A DNA stretch of 22,689 nucleotides from CAJBLF01 sp964430205 (GTDB taxonomy: Bacteria > Patescibacteriota > Gracilibacteria > Absconditabacterales > Absconditicoccaceae). The stretch is from NCBI GenBank assembly GCA_964430205.1, contig CAYSER010000015.1, forward strand, positions 1-22,689, in the 5' to 3' direction. Of the stretch, positions 10,647-19,783 are shown piece after piece. Both the position numbers and the translations under genes were made by a program. Every line of letters begins with the position of its first letter. The first letter of the stretch is position 1. The notes under the pieces are model-generated. The model did not search any database, was not told the origin of the DNA, and saw only the letters and a list, made by a program, of their open reading frames with translations.

Positions 10647-11195
10647 ATGAAAAAGTACCCATTGATCACCATCATCGCTATCGTCATCCTAGCGAGCTGT
10701 TATTGCCTCTTCGGTAAGCGTTTTTTTTCTGTCTCCGCTATCCCTGCGGACCGATTGACCTATGAGTCAAACGGATTCTCATTCCATTATCCTGCATCGT
10801 TCGGCGGGAATGTCCGGAGAGCGGTCGAACGGCCACCAAAGGTCACTGCCGTACCCAAAGACCAGGATGCACAATCCATCGGCTGCCCCAAGCTCATCAG
10901 CAGCGAGATTACGGAGTCATGAATGGGTTCATATAACTGACTGAAATATACCTTCGCGTTCAGCGAAGATCTCTGAGCAGGACAACGCTATTCTACCTTC
11001 TGCTATATCTTCTCATGAACCACAGCGAATTATGCCCTGGATTTTGAGATCCATTCGCATATCTGATGCGGCAAGGGGCAATGCTGAGCTTACTGCGAGA
11101 CGCCTTATGAACAGGAATGCAAGGATTTCGATATGGAGAAGCAGGTACTAACGACCATCGAAAAGATTATCTCAACCATAAAATCAAATCAGTAA
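10647..11195 (+). CDS. Putative lipoprotein of unknown function
   Basis: A 182-residue frame with stop TAA. The N-terminus MKKYPLITIIAIVILASC is a signal sequence with a lipobox (LASC, Cys18), so the mature protein is probably lipid-anchored outside the cytoplasm; a second cysteine follows at position 20. The mature part has a YESNGFSFHYPASF stretch, like small exported proteins of the PsbP-like or 'FSFxYP' type, and several cysteines (about eight), including CGKGQCGAYC. The C-terminal ~25 residues look helical. About seven TGA glycines. It lies between prfA and pyrG and looks like a separate unit. Function not recognised. Confidence 0.7.
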
Positions 11196-11250
11196 AGACG
11201 CATTTATCATAAATCATTTGCAAAGCGAAAATATATCTCTAGCTTATTAG

Positions 11251-11256
11251 TATAAT
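11251..11256 (+). promoter_or_regulatory. -10 element of pyrG
   Basis: Perfect TATAAT in the gap before pyrG. No convincing -35 at 16-18 bp; TTGCAA at 11218-11223 is 27 bp away. Predicted start is near 11261-11263. Confidence 0.5.
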
Positions 11257-11259
11257 ACT

Positions 11260-11339
11260 AGACTAAAAAAAAACCCTTCATTGTCGAAGACTACCAGGTC
11301 ATGGTAGCAGGAAGTAGGTGTTTTGTTTAGTCTTTTTTT
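11260..11339 (+). terminator. pyrG leader: attenuator-like terminator
   Basis: AGACTAAA (11260-11267) is exactly complementary to TTTAGTCT (11326-11333), which runs into seven T (11333-11339). Inside the loop is a second hairpin, CTACCA (11291-11296) with TGGTAG (11302-11307). The 5' arm of the terminator stem coincides with the predicted 5' end of the transcript and continues into a nine-A run. It lies between the -10 and the pyrG start, so it could attenuate pyrG. Leader control of pyrG by CTP is known in Bacillus; the mechanism here is inferred. Confidence 0.5.
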
Positions 11340-11358
11340 ATTTTTTCGGGAAATGATC

Positions 11359-12957
11359 ATGAAACTGATTTTCGTCACGGGCGGCGTCATCTCCGGCCTG
11401 GGGAAGGGCATCACTGCCGCATCCATAGGGAAGCTGCTCAAAGCTTGCTGATACCAGGTCAATATCATGAAGATGGATCCCTATCTGCAGATCGATGCGT
11501 GAACAATGTCACCCTTCGAACATGGGGAGACATTCGTCACGACAGATGGATTCGAAACCGATTTGGATCTCGGTCATTACGAGAGATTCATCGATCAGTA
11601 CATGACGAGCAAGAGTAGCGTTACTTCCTGACAGATCTATCTTTCTGTGATAGAAAAGGAGAGAAGGTGAGATTTCCTGGGCAAGACGGTACAAGTCATC
11701 CCACATATCACTAACGAGATCAAAGAAAGGATCACTTCTTTCGCACAGGGCCATGATGTAACTATCGTGGAGATATGAGGCACTGTCTGAGATATCGAAT
11801 GATTGCATTTCATAGAGGCTATCAGGCAGCTTCGCCAGGAGCTTAGCAGGGAGAATGTCATGATCGTGCATGTAGTGCCTATGATCACTGTCTCCACTTC
11901 GGGGGAGATGAAATCTAAGGCTATCCAGCATTCCGTCATCAAGCTTAGAGAGCTCTGACTCCATCCGAGCATCCTTGCTTGCAGGACACCTCGTCCACTG
12001 GAAGACGGTCTCAAAGAGAAACTCTCCATGTTTACTGATATAGCTACCGATCACATCATCGAGATCGTCGATCAGCCATCGATCTATCAAGTTCCTCTCG
12101 CCCTGAAGGAACAGCATATCCATACCTTGATCCAGAACAGGCTGTTCGGTGAATCAAGGGAACCGGATATCACCTATCGGGAATGATTGGTCGATAAAGT
12201 CATGCATCCTCAAAGAACGATCCATATCGCTCTCGCAGGCAAATACACCCATCTCACTGACAGCTACATCAGCGTCATCGAAGCATTGAAACACGCTGCT
12301 ATCCATTTTGGCTGTGCCGTCGACGTACATCTCCTCGATATGGAATCCTACGAATGAACGGATCGAGAAAGCAAATTTTCATCATATATCAAGGAACATG
12401 ATATCGCAGGCGTCGTCGTACCTGGAGGTTTCGGTTCAAGAGGCATCGAAGGAAAGATCCATATCGCCGATTATTGTAGGAGAAATAGCCTTCCTTACCT
12501 CTGACTCTGCCTAGGCCTCCAGATCGCTGTCATCTCTTTTGCAAGGCATGTGTGCTGAATCCCCGCTGCCAATTCTACCGAATTCGATGAAATGACCACC
12601 GATCCTGTAATTGCTATCATGGAAGACCAGAAACACATCGATAGGAAATGATGAACGATGCGTCTATGACTCTATGAAGCATGTTTACAGCCAGGAAGTA
12701 GGATCAGCCAACTCTACGGCAAGGATCGCATCGAAGAAAGACATCGCCATAGATACGAAGTCAATCCAGTCTATCATACCATCCTTCAAGACCATGGGAT
12801 GCTCCTGAGCTGAATGTCTCCTGATGGCAAGCTCGTAGAATATATAGAACTCCCTGATCATCCGTATTACGCCGCTACCCAATCCCATCCGGAATTCAAT
12901 TCTAGATTGGATAAGCCTCATCCTCTCTTTCTCTGATTGCTCCAAGCGTGCCTATAA
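11359..12957 (+). CDS. pyrG: CTP synthase
   Basis: A 532-residue enzyme (E. coli 545) that converts UTP, ATP and glutamine to CTP. The N-terminal synthase domain starts KLIFVTGGVISGLGKGI and contains KMDPYLQIDAGTMSP and EIGGTVGDIEG. The class I glutamine amidotransferase domain has VVPGGFGSRG, nucleophile Cys384 in GLCLGLQ, and the His510/Glu512 dyad in SHPEF. About 17 of roughly 45 glycines are TGA, including three in the conserved EIGGTVGDIEG and the one before Cys384. ATG 11359 is chosen because a GGGAA sequence lies about 6 bp upstream; ATG 11353 is also in frame. It ends at a pair of terminators shared with the convergent fusA. Confidence 0.97.
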
Positions 12958-12983
12958 AAAAAACGGATGGATATCTCCATCCG
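12956..12983 (-). terminator. Terminator of fusA (minus strand)
   Basis: Perfect 8-bp stem CGGATGGA (12964-12971) / TCCATCCG (12976-12983) with loop TATC, followed on the minus strand by a run of eight T (12956-12963). It overlaps the end of pyrG. Confidence 0.75.
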
Positions 12984-13005
12984 CTCATGAGGGAAAAAGT
13001 CCATG

Positions 13006-13041
13006 AAAAAAAGCTCCGCATTTCTGCGAAGCCTTTTTTTT
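13006..13041. terminator. Bidirectional terminator between pyrG and fusA
   Basis: GCTCCGCA (13013-13020) and TGCGAAGC (13025-13032), one mismatch, loop TTTC, flanked by an A run on the left and a T run (13034-13041) on the right, so it can stop transcripts from both pyrG and fusA. Confidence 0.8.
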
Positions 13042-13078
13042 ATATGAGTTGTGGGATTTCGTACTCCGTAATGGTAGC

Positions 13079-15184
13079 CTATTCAGCATCCATAGCCTTG
13101 ATCTTGCCTGATCTCTCTTCGATGATCTTCTTGGCAACATTTTCAGGGACTCTTTCATATGATGCGAAGTGCATAGATGATTGCGCTCTTCCTTGGGTAT
13201 TTGATCTCAGATCAGTCGTATATCCGAACATCTCTGCCAAAGGAACTTTTGCCTTGATAACGGCTGCATTTCCTCTCTTGTCCTGACCTTGGATCATTCC
13301 TCTTCTAGATGAAAGATCTCCCATCACGTCTCCGACATAGTCTTCAGGCGTAACCACTTCTACATCCATCACTGGTTCGAGAAGCACTGGGTTTGCTTTC
13401 ATGAAGGCATCTTTGAACGCCCTATAGGTAGCGATCTTGAACGCGATTTCTGAGGAATCCACATCATGATAGGATCCGTCATAGGGAACAACTCTTACGT
13501 TGATGATAGGGAATCCAGCCAACACTCCTTGTGCAACTGTTTCCTTAGCACCCTTATCTATAGCTGGAATAAACTCCTTAGGGATGGTTCCTCCTGTCAC
13601 TTCATCCTTGAATTCATATTCCTTCTCCATGTTCTTTTCGAGCCTTAGCAAGACGTGACCGAATTGACCTCTACCTCCTGTCTGCCTTTTGAAGATACCT
13701 TCTCCATTAGCGTTGTTCATGATAGTTTCCCTGTATGCTACCTGTGGTTTACCGGTATTTACCTCCACCTTATGCTCTCTCTTCAATCTATCTACGATGA
13801 TTTCCAAATGTAACTCTCCCATTCCTGCAATGATGGTCTGATTGCTTTCTGGATCAGAATAATATTTGAATGAAGGATCTTCGTATGCAAGCTTGGAAAG
13901 GGCGATACCCATCTTCTCCTGATCGGCCTTGGATTTAGGTTCGATAGCGATATCGATGACCGGAGCTGGGAACTCCATCTTTTCAAGTATGATAGGATCT
14001 TTCATATCGCATAGGGTGTGTCCGGTCCTCGTATCTTTGAGTCCCAAGAACGCACAGATATGACCTGCGTGAATCTCATCAATCTCCTCTCTCTTGTTGG
14101 CGTGCATAAGCAACAACCTTCCTACTCTTTCTCTCTGTCTCGTGATAGGATTGAGCAACGTATCTCCTGTCTTTATCGTACCTGAATATACTCTTACAAA
14201 CGTCAAAGTACCTACGAATGGATCGGTAGCGATCTTGAATGCGATAGCGGCTACTGGCTCCTTATCATCAGCTTTTCTTTCCAAGATTTTCGTTTCATCA
14301 TCTGGATCGGTTCCTTTCATGGTTCCTCTGTCCAATGGAGAAGGCAAGAAATCGATGACTGCATCCAAAGCCAATTGCACACCTTTATTCCCCAATGCTG
14401 ATCCACACATGATAGGATACAATTCATTGGTTGTTGTCCCTTTTCTGATTGCTCTCTTGATGAGCTCTAGAGATATCTCTTCCCCTGCGAGGAATTTCTC
14501 AGCCAATTCATCGTCGAACATAGATACTTTATCGATCATTTCTTCCCTATATTGTTTCGCTTTTTCTAGCATATCAGCAGGTATCTCTTCTTCATGGACT
14601 TCTATACCCTTTTCTCCTACGAACGTATACATTTTCATGGTAAGCAATGAGATGACTGCTTTGAATTCGTCAGCTTGTCCTACAGGGAGTTCGATTGCAA
14701 CGCCCTTATCGGTAATCCTCGACTTCACTGAATCTACCGACATGTAGAAATCAGCTCCAAGCTTATCCATCTTGTTTACGAAAATGATCCTTGGGACACC
14801 GTATTTGTCCGCTTGTCTCCGAACGGTCTCTGTCTGTGGTTCTACTCCTTGAGATCCATCCAATAGCGCTACTGCGCCGTCCAACACTCTCAATGATCTC
14901 TCTACCTCGACCGTAAAGTCCACGTGCCCTGGGGTATCGATGATATTTACTTGACTATCATGCCGGAAACACGTAGTAGCAGCGGAAGTGATGGTGATTC
15001 CTCTCTCTTTTTCTTGTTCCATCCGATCCATATCTGCCTCTCCATCATGAGTCTCTCAGATCTTGTGCTTTTTTCCTGTATAAAAAAGTACCCTTTCGGT
15101 AAAAGTGGTTTTCCCTGCATCAATGTGGGCCATGATACCGATATTCCTCACATGAATCAGTTCTTTTCGCTGGGCCATACTCAT
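13079..15184 (-). CDS. fusA: Elongation factor G
   Basis: A 701-residue translational GTPase that moves tRNA and mRNA through the ribosome after each peptide bond. Motifs: G1 AHIDAGKTT (19-27), switch I region ERGITITSAATT, G3 DTPGHVD (83-89), G4 NKMD (137-140), and the full EF-G length (E. coli 704). The gene has only one TGA codon (15056-15058, in HKIGETHDGE, an invariant glycine) among about 54 glycines, in sharp contrast with its neighbours. The start is ATG 15184 or 15178 (ATG AGT ATG); neither has a Shine-Dalgarno. Stop TAG. It lies downstream of gatC with a candidate promoter and a structured leader of its own. Confidence 0.98.
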
Positions 15185-15233
15185 TTAACAATAAAATAAT
15201 AAAATGATAAACTGTTGAATTACTTACCTATTG

Positions 15234-15293
15234 AATTGCTAGATAACAGCAATTAGTCAATTAGTCATTGGGACAATGTAGCATTCCTACATT
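15234..15293 (-). promoter_or_regulatory. Two hairpins in the fusA leader
   Basis: AATTGCT (15234-15240) / AGCAATT (15248-15254) and AATGTAG (15275-15281) / CTACATT (15287-15293), both perfect 7-bp stems, lie between the candidate fusA promoter and the start codon. They could form in the 5' UTR. No known riboswitch or ribosomal-protein leader was recognised. Confidence 0.35.
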
Positions 15294-15324
15294 TTTCCTT
15301 ATAAAAAAAATTTCTTTCGGGTCT

Positions 15325-15352
15325 TGTATAGGAATTTTCCCCTCCAATTCAA
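15325..15352 (-). promoter_or_regulatory. Candidate fusA promoter
   Basis: Minus strand TTGAAT (15347-15352), 16-bp spacer, TATACA (15325-15330). It gives a leader of about 135 nt before fusA, in the gap after gatC. Confidence 0.45.
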
Positions 15353-15391
15353 GGGAAACTTATATGAATACAGCCTTTCAACCTTATCTTC

Positions 15392-15670
15392 CTAGTCAAG
15401 AACAGACTTGATCACGATAGCATTATTTACGATAGGATGTTTCACATTCTTGAGCAATCTTTCGGTGTCTGTATTGGGATGTGTCCCCTTGATCGTCCTC
15501 AAGGTCAATTTCCCCTCAGTCGCATGATGGTTGTTTGATCCGAGCAGCTGTCCGAGGAATGCGATAATCTCCTGGAGCTGATTTCAGAGCTTTTCCTCTT
15601 CTCCCTGAGAAAGCGTTATGCAGGACAACTTCTGGAGGCGTTTGATCTCTTGTACAAAATCGGTCATCAT
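15392..15670 (-). CDS. gatC: Asp-tRNA(Asn)/Glu-tRNA(Gln) amidotransferase subunit C
   Basis: A 92-residue protein that fits GatC in length and sequence: N-terminal helix EIKRLQKLSCITLSQGEEEK, then LQEIIAFLGQL, and a more extended C-terminal half. GatC wraps around and stabilises GatA/GatB, which convert misacylated Glu-tRNA(Gln) or Asp-tRNA(Asn) to the amide form. One TGA glycine after EEEKL. ATG 15670 or the adjacent ATG 15667 can start it. Stop TAG. gatA and gatB are not in the window. A good promoter lies 24 bp upstream (15694-15722) and fusA follows in the same direction after about 200 bp. Confidence 0.82.
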
Positions 15671-15693
15671 TAACGTGGATATAAATCGATATT

Positions 15694-15722
15694 GTTATAG
15701 CGAAACGCCCTTTGATTTTCAA
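15694..15722 (-). promoter_or_regulatory. gatC promoter
   Basis: Minus strand TTGAAA (15717-15722), 17-bp spacer, TATAAC (15694-15699). Predicted start about 18 nt before the gatC ATG. It is divergent from the ncRNA promoter at 15744-15772. Confidence 0.6.
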
Positions 15723-15743
15723 CTAAAAAAAGTCTTCGAAAAT

Positions 15744-15772
15744 TTGACAAATACGAATGTTGTCTGTATACT
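15744..15772 (+). promoter_or_regulatory. Strong sigma70-type promoter of the candidate ncRNA
   Basis: TTGACA (15744-15749), 17-bp spacer, TATACT (15767-15772). Upstream, a seven-A tract plus GTC (15725-15734) and AAAATTTGACAAA match the promoter at 21474-21502 almost base for base. Confidence 0.75.
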
Positions 15773-15778
15773 TATTAT

Positions 15779-15889
15779 ACGATTATCAAATCGAAAAATC
15801 TTGTTCCTACGCATGGCGTAGGAGACGAACCTATCTACCAAAACGGGGGTATGATAGAAAAAAACTACCTAGGCTAGGTAGTTTTTTTT
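15779..15889 (+). ncRNA. Candidate structured non-coding RNA, about 110 nt
   Basis: Bounded by a consensus promoter and an intrinsic terminator, with no sensible reading frame. Four successive hairpins can be drawn: CGATT/AATCG (15780-15793), TCCTACGC/GCGTAGGA (15805-15823, loop ATG), CTATCTACC with GGTA-T-GATAG (15831-15857, one bulge, loop containing ACGGG), and the terminator stem ACTACCTA/TAGGTAGT (15864-15882) with its T run. There is no gene on the plus strand for more than 5 kb downstream, so a leader role is unlikely. It does not look like tRNA, 5S, 6S, tmRNA, SRP or RNase P RNA to my reading. Existence is inferred from signals; function unknown. Confidence 0.55.
15858..15889. terminator. 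Bidirectional intrinsic terminator
   Basis: ACTACCTA (15864-15871), loop GGC, TAGGTAGT (15875-15882), with seven A before and eight T after. It can end the plus-strand ncRNA and the minus-strand His-tail gene that stops at 15911. Confidence 0.9.
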
Positions 15890-15910
15890 GTTCCGGACGA
15901 CTTGGCGTGA

Positions 15911-17005
15911 TTATCTATGATGTTTATGCTCGGGATGATGTTTATGCTCGGGATGATGCTGATGTTCGGGATGATGCTGATGTTCGGGATGATGCGGATG
16001 TCACTCATGATGTGGATGATGGGGCATCTTCTTTCTTTTCCTCTTTTCTCTCATCAGCAGCGAACTCACGCCTCGGAAAAGAATGATCGCCATGAGGACA
16101 AGATATCAGATAACTTTCCCTTTCCCTATGATCGCCTCTTTCTCAAAGGTTCCATTCACTTGCGCGGGAGTATCGAAATCGAACGGCGTATTGTTTACCG
16201 TGAATTTTATCTTCAGATCATAGGGTTGGACAGCACCGATATTCTTTGTGATGATAAGGGATTCTCCGCTGAGCATCTTGCGTGTCTCTACGAATGCATC
16301 ATGGTATCATAGGATATTCGAGATCTCTCCAGTGATCATCACCTCCTGATCTGTGGGAGAGATATTCTTGACCTTGATCTCTACGATATACGTACCATCA
16401 GTAGCATCCTTATAGATCCTAACTTTCGGATCTCTGGAGATATTCTCTCCGTCCGCTTTGGAGAAATCCTCCAATACTATTCCTGTGATATGCAGGGGTG
16501 GTTGGGGATTCCCCAGAAATACATCGATAAACTTAGCTTTGCGCATGATGATCGTAAATCATGATATCGTATTTGGCTTATCTTCCACCAATGAATATAC
16601 GATACATCCATGAAATAGGCCATTCATGCCTGTGGCATACAAAAGTTTTGCATCCTTTTTAGCTGTTTCTCATGCGTTGAGCGCTATCTCATATCCGCTC
16701 TGCGTCACGTATTTTCCGAAATTCCCGATATCGTTATCACCAAGACACGCTTTATTCTGCTGCTGATCATTGGTGAATGTCCCATCAACGAATCCTACTT
16801 TCACTTTGACTGGAGCATCACCATTGTTGGTTATCGAATAACAGATTCCTGTCTCTACGCCAGGATCCAGGTGATATTCGACCGTACTGCTTGTGGTTGT
16901 GCAAAAATCCAGTGAGACATTGGCAATGTTGGCGCCGTGTGCAAATCATATGATCGCTATCGTGATAGCACTCGCTCAAAGAAACTTCTTCATCATCGTG
17001 TCCAT
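15911..17005 (-). CDS. Exported single-span membrane protein with histidine-repeat tail
   Basis: A 364-residue frame (TGA as Gly, stop TAA). It has a signal peptide (MMKKFLGASAITIAIIGFAH), an extracellular part of about 270 residues rich in beta-type sequence, with DUF916/WxL-like flavour (KVKNISPTDQEVMITGEIS), a membrane helix near 298-318, a strongly basic stop-transfer (REKRKRKK), and a tail (327-364) made of HHPEH[QK] repeated four times. The basic stretch puts the tail in the cytoplasm, where it could bind metal ions; this is inference. Start ATG 17005, 16996 or 16993. It begins 17 bp after the stop of the PKD gene, so the two are probably one operon. Family not recognised with confidence. 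Confidence 0.75.
15917..16000 (-). repeat. 18-bp coding tandem repeat (His tail)
   Basis: Four full 18-bp units (15917-15934, 15935-15952, 15953-15970, 15971-15988) and a partial fifth to 16000. The first two and the next two are identical pairs, so the tail has grown by recent duplication. Each unit encodes HHPEH[QK]. Confidence 0.85.
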
Positions 17006-17022
17006 AGGATATAAAGAGGTCG

Positions 17023-19407
17023 TTATTTTATCTTGATCGTTATGGTCCCCTCCACGGTCGGCTGATCCTGGTAAACCACCGCCGATCTCACCAAGTATGT
17101 TCATGGCTGTGCATATACATGCGTAATCGATGCACATTCCTGTCTGGTATTGCACGTCATATTCTTCCCATCTCAAAACTCCCAACGTATCTCGGAAGGT
17201 AAGCCATTGAATTCTATCATAAATCCTATTCTGTCTCCGACATTAGCTATCTGGGCTGGATAATCCGGTATACTAATATTGAGCTTCTGGATCGCTCTTT
17301 TCACGATGATATCGTTTTCAGGAGATACGGTGACCTCACGGCCTTTCTTGGTTTTGATCGTCACGATAGGATGATAGGTCCCGATATTGGTCTTGGTGTC
17401 GTATCTATAGGTATGGGAAACTATGGATTCGGAAGAATTCTTGATCAGCGATCATGTGCCGTCACCGAAATCCCGCGTGAATGATACTAGTTCATCGCCT
17501 GTATCATGGACTATTGTTGTCGATGCATCGAACTTCACCGTAAAAGGATCCATGCCTACGGTATCAGGAGTTACGATGAGTTTTCCTATGATATCAGCCC
17601 TATTCACCTTGATCGGAACAGAGATTTCTGACTTCGCTCAACTCAGTTTGTCCTCTATAACGAGAAACACCGTATGATCTGCAGTATCTTCTATGGTAAA
17701 TTCGAACGTCTTTCCATCGGTAGAGATGATCTGTTTGCCATCAAGATAGACCTTCTTGATCGCAGTCGGCGTATTCGGCGTTATCTGATTGATCTTAATC
17801 TGGATGATGGTAGGTATCTCAGTCAGGACCAGCTCTCCGCTCACCAGAGATACGGCACCCTGATTGCCTACCTTCTGGATTTTCGGCGATTCCGGCGTCT
17901 TGTAGTAGGTGTCGTATCCTACCTGAAAATCGCTCACCCCTACTTGGATATCTTCGCTCTCGCATTGTCCTTGCTTATCATCCTCCGTAATGAAGGTGCT
18001 CTGGATAGCATACAATCATGCACTCGGGAACTGATACGTAAAGATCCCATTATCGTTCTTTATCGTATCGATCGATGTATCCTTCTTGTTCCTATCTAGG
18101 ATATCGAACTGATAGTTGACGATCTTCACATTCTTGTCAAAGAAATTCGTCGTAACGGAGTATGATTTATTATCGCCTTTGGTGACAACGACTTCACAGA
18201 TCGGCACGTCGGACTGTTCCACTCTTACTGGGAACGTGTAGATATAATTATTCAGATTAGGGAAGCTGACGAACACATTGTAGAGTTTCGCCTCATTGTA
18301 GATATACGTAGTCGCTACGATATTCTGTTTATCGCTCGTGTTATCGCCATTGAAATCCCACACGATGGAATATTCAGTGAGCCCGAGATCCTTGAATACT
18401 GAACTAGCATCGAACATCACCTTGGCTGGCGCCTTGCCCACGAGCATCTCTGTATTTGCATCGTTAAACGCAAGATCTTGCTTAGTAGGAGCGATGGTGA
18501 TCTCCGAATCGAATACGATGGATCATCCAGAGAACGTCTTCGTCTCCGTCACTTGAGTCAAGAGATTTGTATAGGTCGTATTGATGCTGAGCTGATACTC
18601 TCCCTTCTTGAAATAGACACAATAAGATTCGAATTGCGAGGTCGTCAAATTCAATTTCAACGGTTCCTGCCCATTTCAGCAATCCAAAAGGATCTCAGTG
18701 AACGTCACCTGTCCTAAGCCTGGGACGATCTGCGCATTGAAATAGTTGGTATTGAGCGTATAAAAGATAGTAGCAGGTGCTATGAGCTTCAGCCCTGGAG
18801 TATTGCGCGTGTATTTGGTGCCATCTTTCATCTGGAGGTATGGCATGATCAACTTATCGCTATCGAGGATATTGTCTACGGAGAAATCCCTGACCATGGT
18901 AATCACCCTCGCTCACAGCACGATAGCGAAGATGAAGAGCATGAGTCAAAAGAACGTCCCTATAACATAGCCGATCTTGGACTTATTTTTGACGGTGATC
19001 AGGCGGTAAAGATTCGTCACCAGAAGACCGATACCGAGGAATGTCAGCAATCCGAAGAAGATCACGGAGAATGTCTGAAGCAACGTCTTAGTAGTCGTCG
19101 GATCCAATCCTACGCTCGTCAGTTGGGTCGGATTATTTATCAAGTTATAGAAGACCAATGCCAATCCTCCTACTACGAACATAAAGAGCACTCCACACCC
19201 TATCAAGATAGTCCTGATAGATATCCTGGAGGTAGGCTTCGTAATATTAGCGGTCTGCTGAGGACGGACCGGAGGCTGTTGCACAGGCGCCTGCTGGAAG
19301 GGATATTGAGGCGCTGGTTGTTGGGCCTGCTGAAGAGGGCTTCCCGTAGGGGGTATACCATGAGGGATGTTTTGCGGTGGAATCGCTTGCGGAATCTGAT
19401 CTGCCAT
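17023..19407 (-). CDS. Multi-PKD-domain membrane surface protein
   Basis: A 794-residue frame with stop TAA. The N-terminal ~60 residues are Pro/Gln-rich and cytoplasmic. Three membrane helices follow (about 67-90, 108-133, 147-172). The rest is a long extracellular region with at least three PKD-type folds, marked by WDFNGD (around residue 357), RDFGDGTG (around 655) and WEFGDGKN with HVYAQPGTY near the C-terminus. PKD domains are immunoglobulin-like modules common in surface proteins that bind other proteins or glycans. Start ATG 19407 (in-frame TTG 19419 less likely). A promoter with TTGAAA-N16-TATAGT lies upstream, and the His-tail gene follows 17 bp downstream. Adhesion or cell-cell contact is a reasonable guess, not shown. 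Confidence 0.85.
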
Positions 19408-19499
19408 GATCTCTGACAAATGATAAAAATCTGGGGATTCATCAGTTCTTCACTAGAAATTTTTGATTTCAGGCATGCTACCTGAAACCGTTCACCTGA

Positions 19500-19527
19500 A
19501 CTATAGCATTCAAGCTTTCAATTTCAA
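19500..19527 (-). promoter_or_regulatory. Promoter of the PKD/His-tail operon
   Basis: Minus strand TTGAAA (19522-19527), 16-bp spacer, TATAGT (19500-19505). It gives a leader of about 85 nt containing a 7-bp hairpin. Confidence 0.5.
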
Positions 19528-19701
19528 CATCTCTTGGCGGTTTTTCTGGCGTTTCTTCTATAATATACCACATCATTTTTCCTTAAAAAAGCAAGTTGTA
19601 TTGTGTCTATTCCGTGCTCTATTTTCAAAGCAAAAAAACATTTCGATAGCCTAGATGCCATCGAATACTTCATCTACCATGCAACAAAAAAAACTAACAG
19701 T

Positions 19702-19783
19702 AAAAAAATATCATTGCGAATGTTTCGATGAAGCGACTCCTCTCTTACGCTGGAGTACTTCATTATTTTATTCCTCGCAATGA
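19702..19783 (-). terminator. REP-like inverted repeat acting as probable terminator of the glycosyltransferase gene
   Basis: Ends TCATTGCGA (19711-19719) and TCGCAATGA (19775-19783) are perfect inverted repeats, and inside them ATGAAG/CTTCAT (19728-19733/19758-19763) and ACTCC/GGAGT (19736-19740/19752-19756) pair in register. On the minus strand the structure follows the glycosyltransferase stop and is trailed by a T run (19703-19709). The TCATTGCGAGGA core resembles intergenic hairpin repeats seen in many bacteria; that resemblance is from memory. Confidence 0.55.

Noticed and set aside
11509..12123. 204-residue open frame on the minus strand
   Set aside because: Antisense shadow of pyrG; the plus strand encodes an unmistakable CTP synthase.
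350..12957. Genes appear to be pseudogenes with many in-frame stops
   Set aside because: The only interrupting codon is TGA, the frame never shifts, and TGA falls on conserved glycines; this is recoding, not decay.
9473..12957. TGA read as tryptophan (code 4) or selenocysteine
   Set aside because: Trp at GGQ or EIGGTVGDIEG would destroy the motifs, and the number of TGAs and absence of SECIS-like context exclude selenocysteine.
14094..14747. 217-residue plus-strand frame inside fusA
   Set aside because: Antisense shadow of EF-G.
15779..15889. tRNA or known small RNA at the candidate ncRNA
   Set aside because: No T-loop, acceptor stem or CCA-type layout, and none of the core motifs of SRP, 6S or tmRNA that I can recognise.
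15917..16000. CRISPR-like tandem repeat
   Set aside because: Units are contiguous 18-mers without spacers and lie in a coding frame.
15917..16312. Met-rich or Asp-rich plus-strand frames over the 18-bp repeats
   Set aside because: They come from translating the His repeat in other frames; the minus-strand gene has signal peptide, helix and continuous sense.
16976..17185. Upstream in-frame extension of the His-tail gene to 17185
   Set aside because: It would overlap the 3' end of the PKD gene, and the signal peptide begins near 16996-17005.
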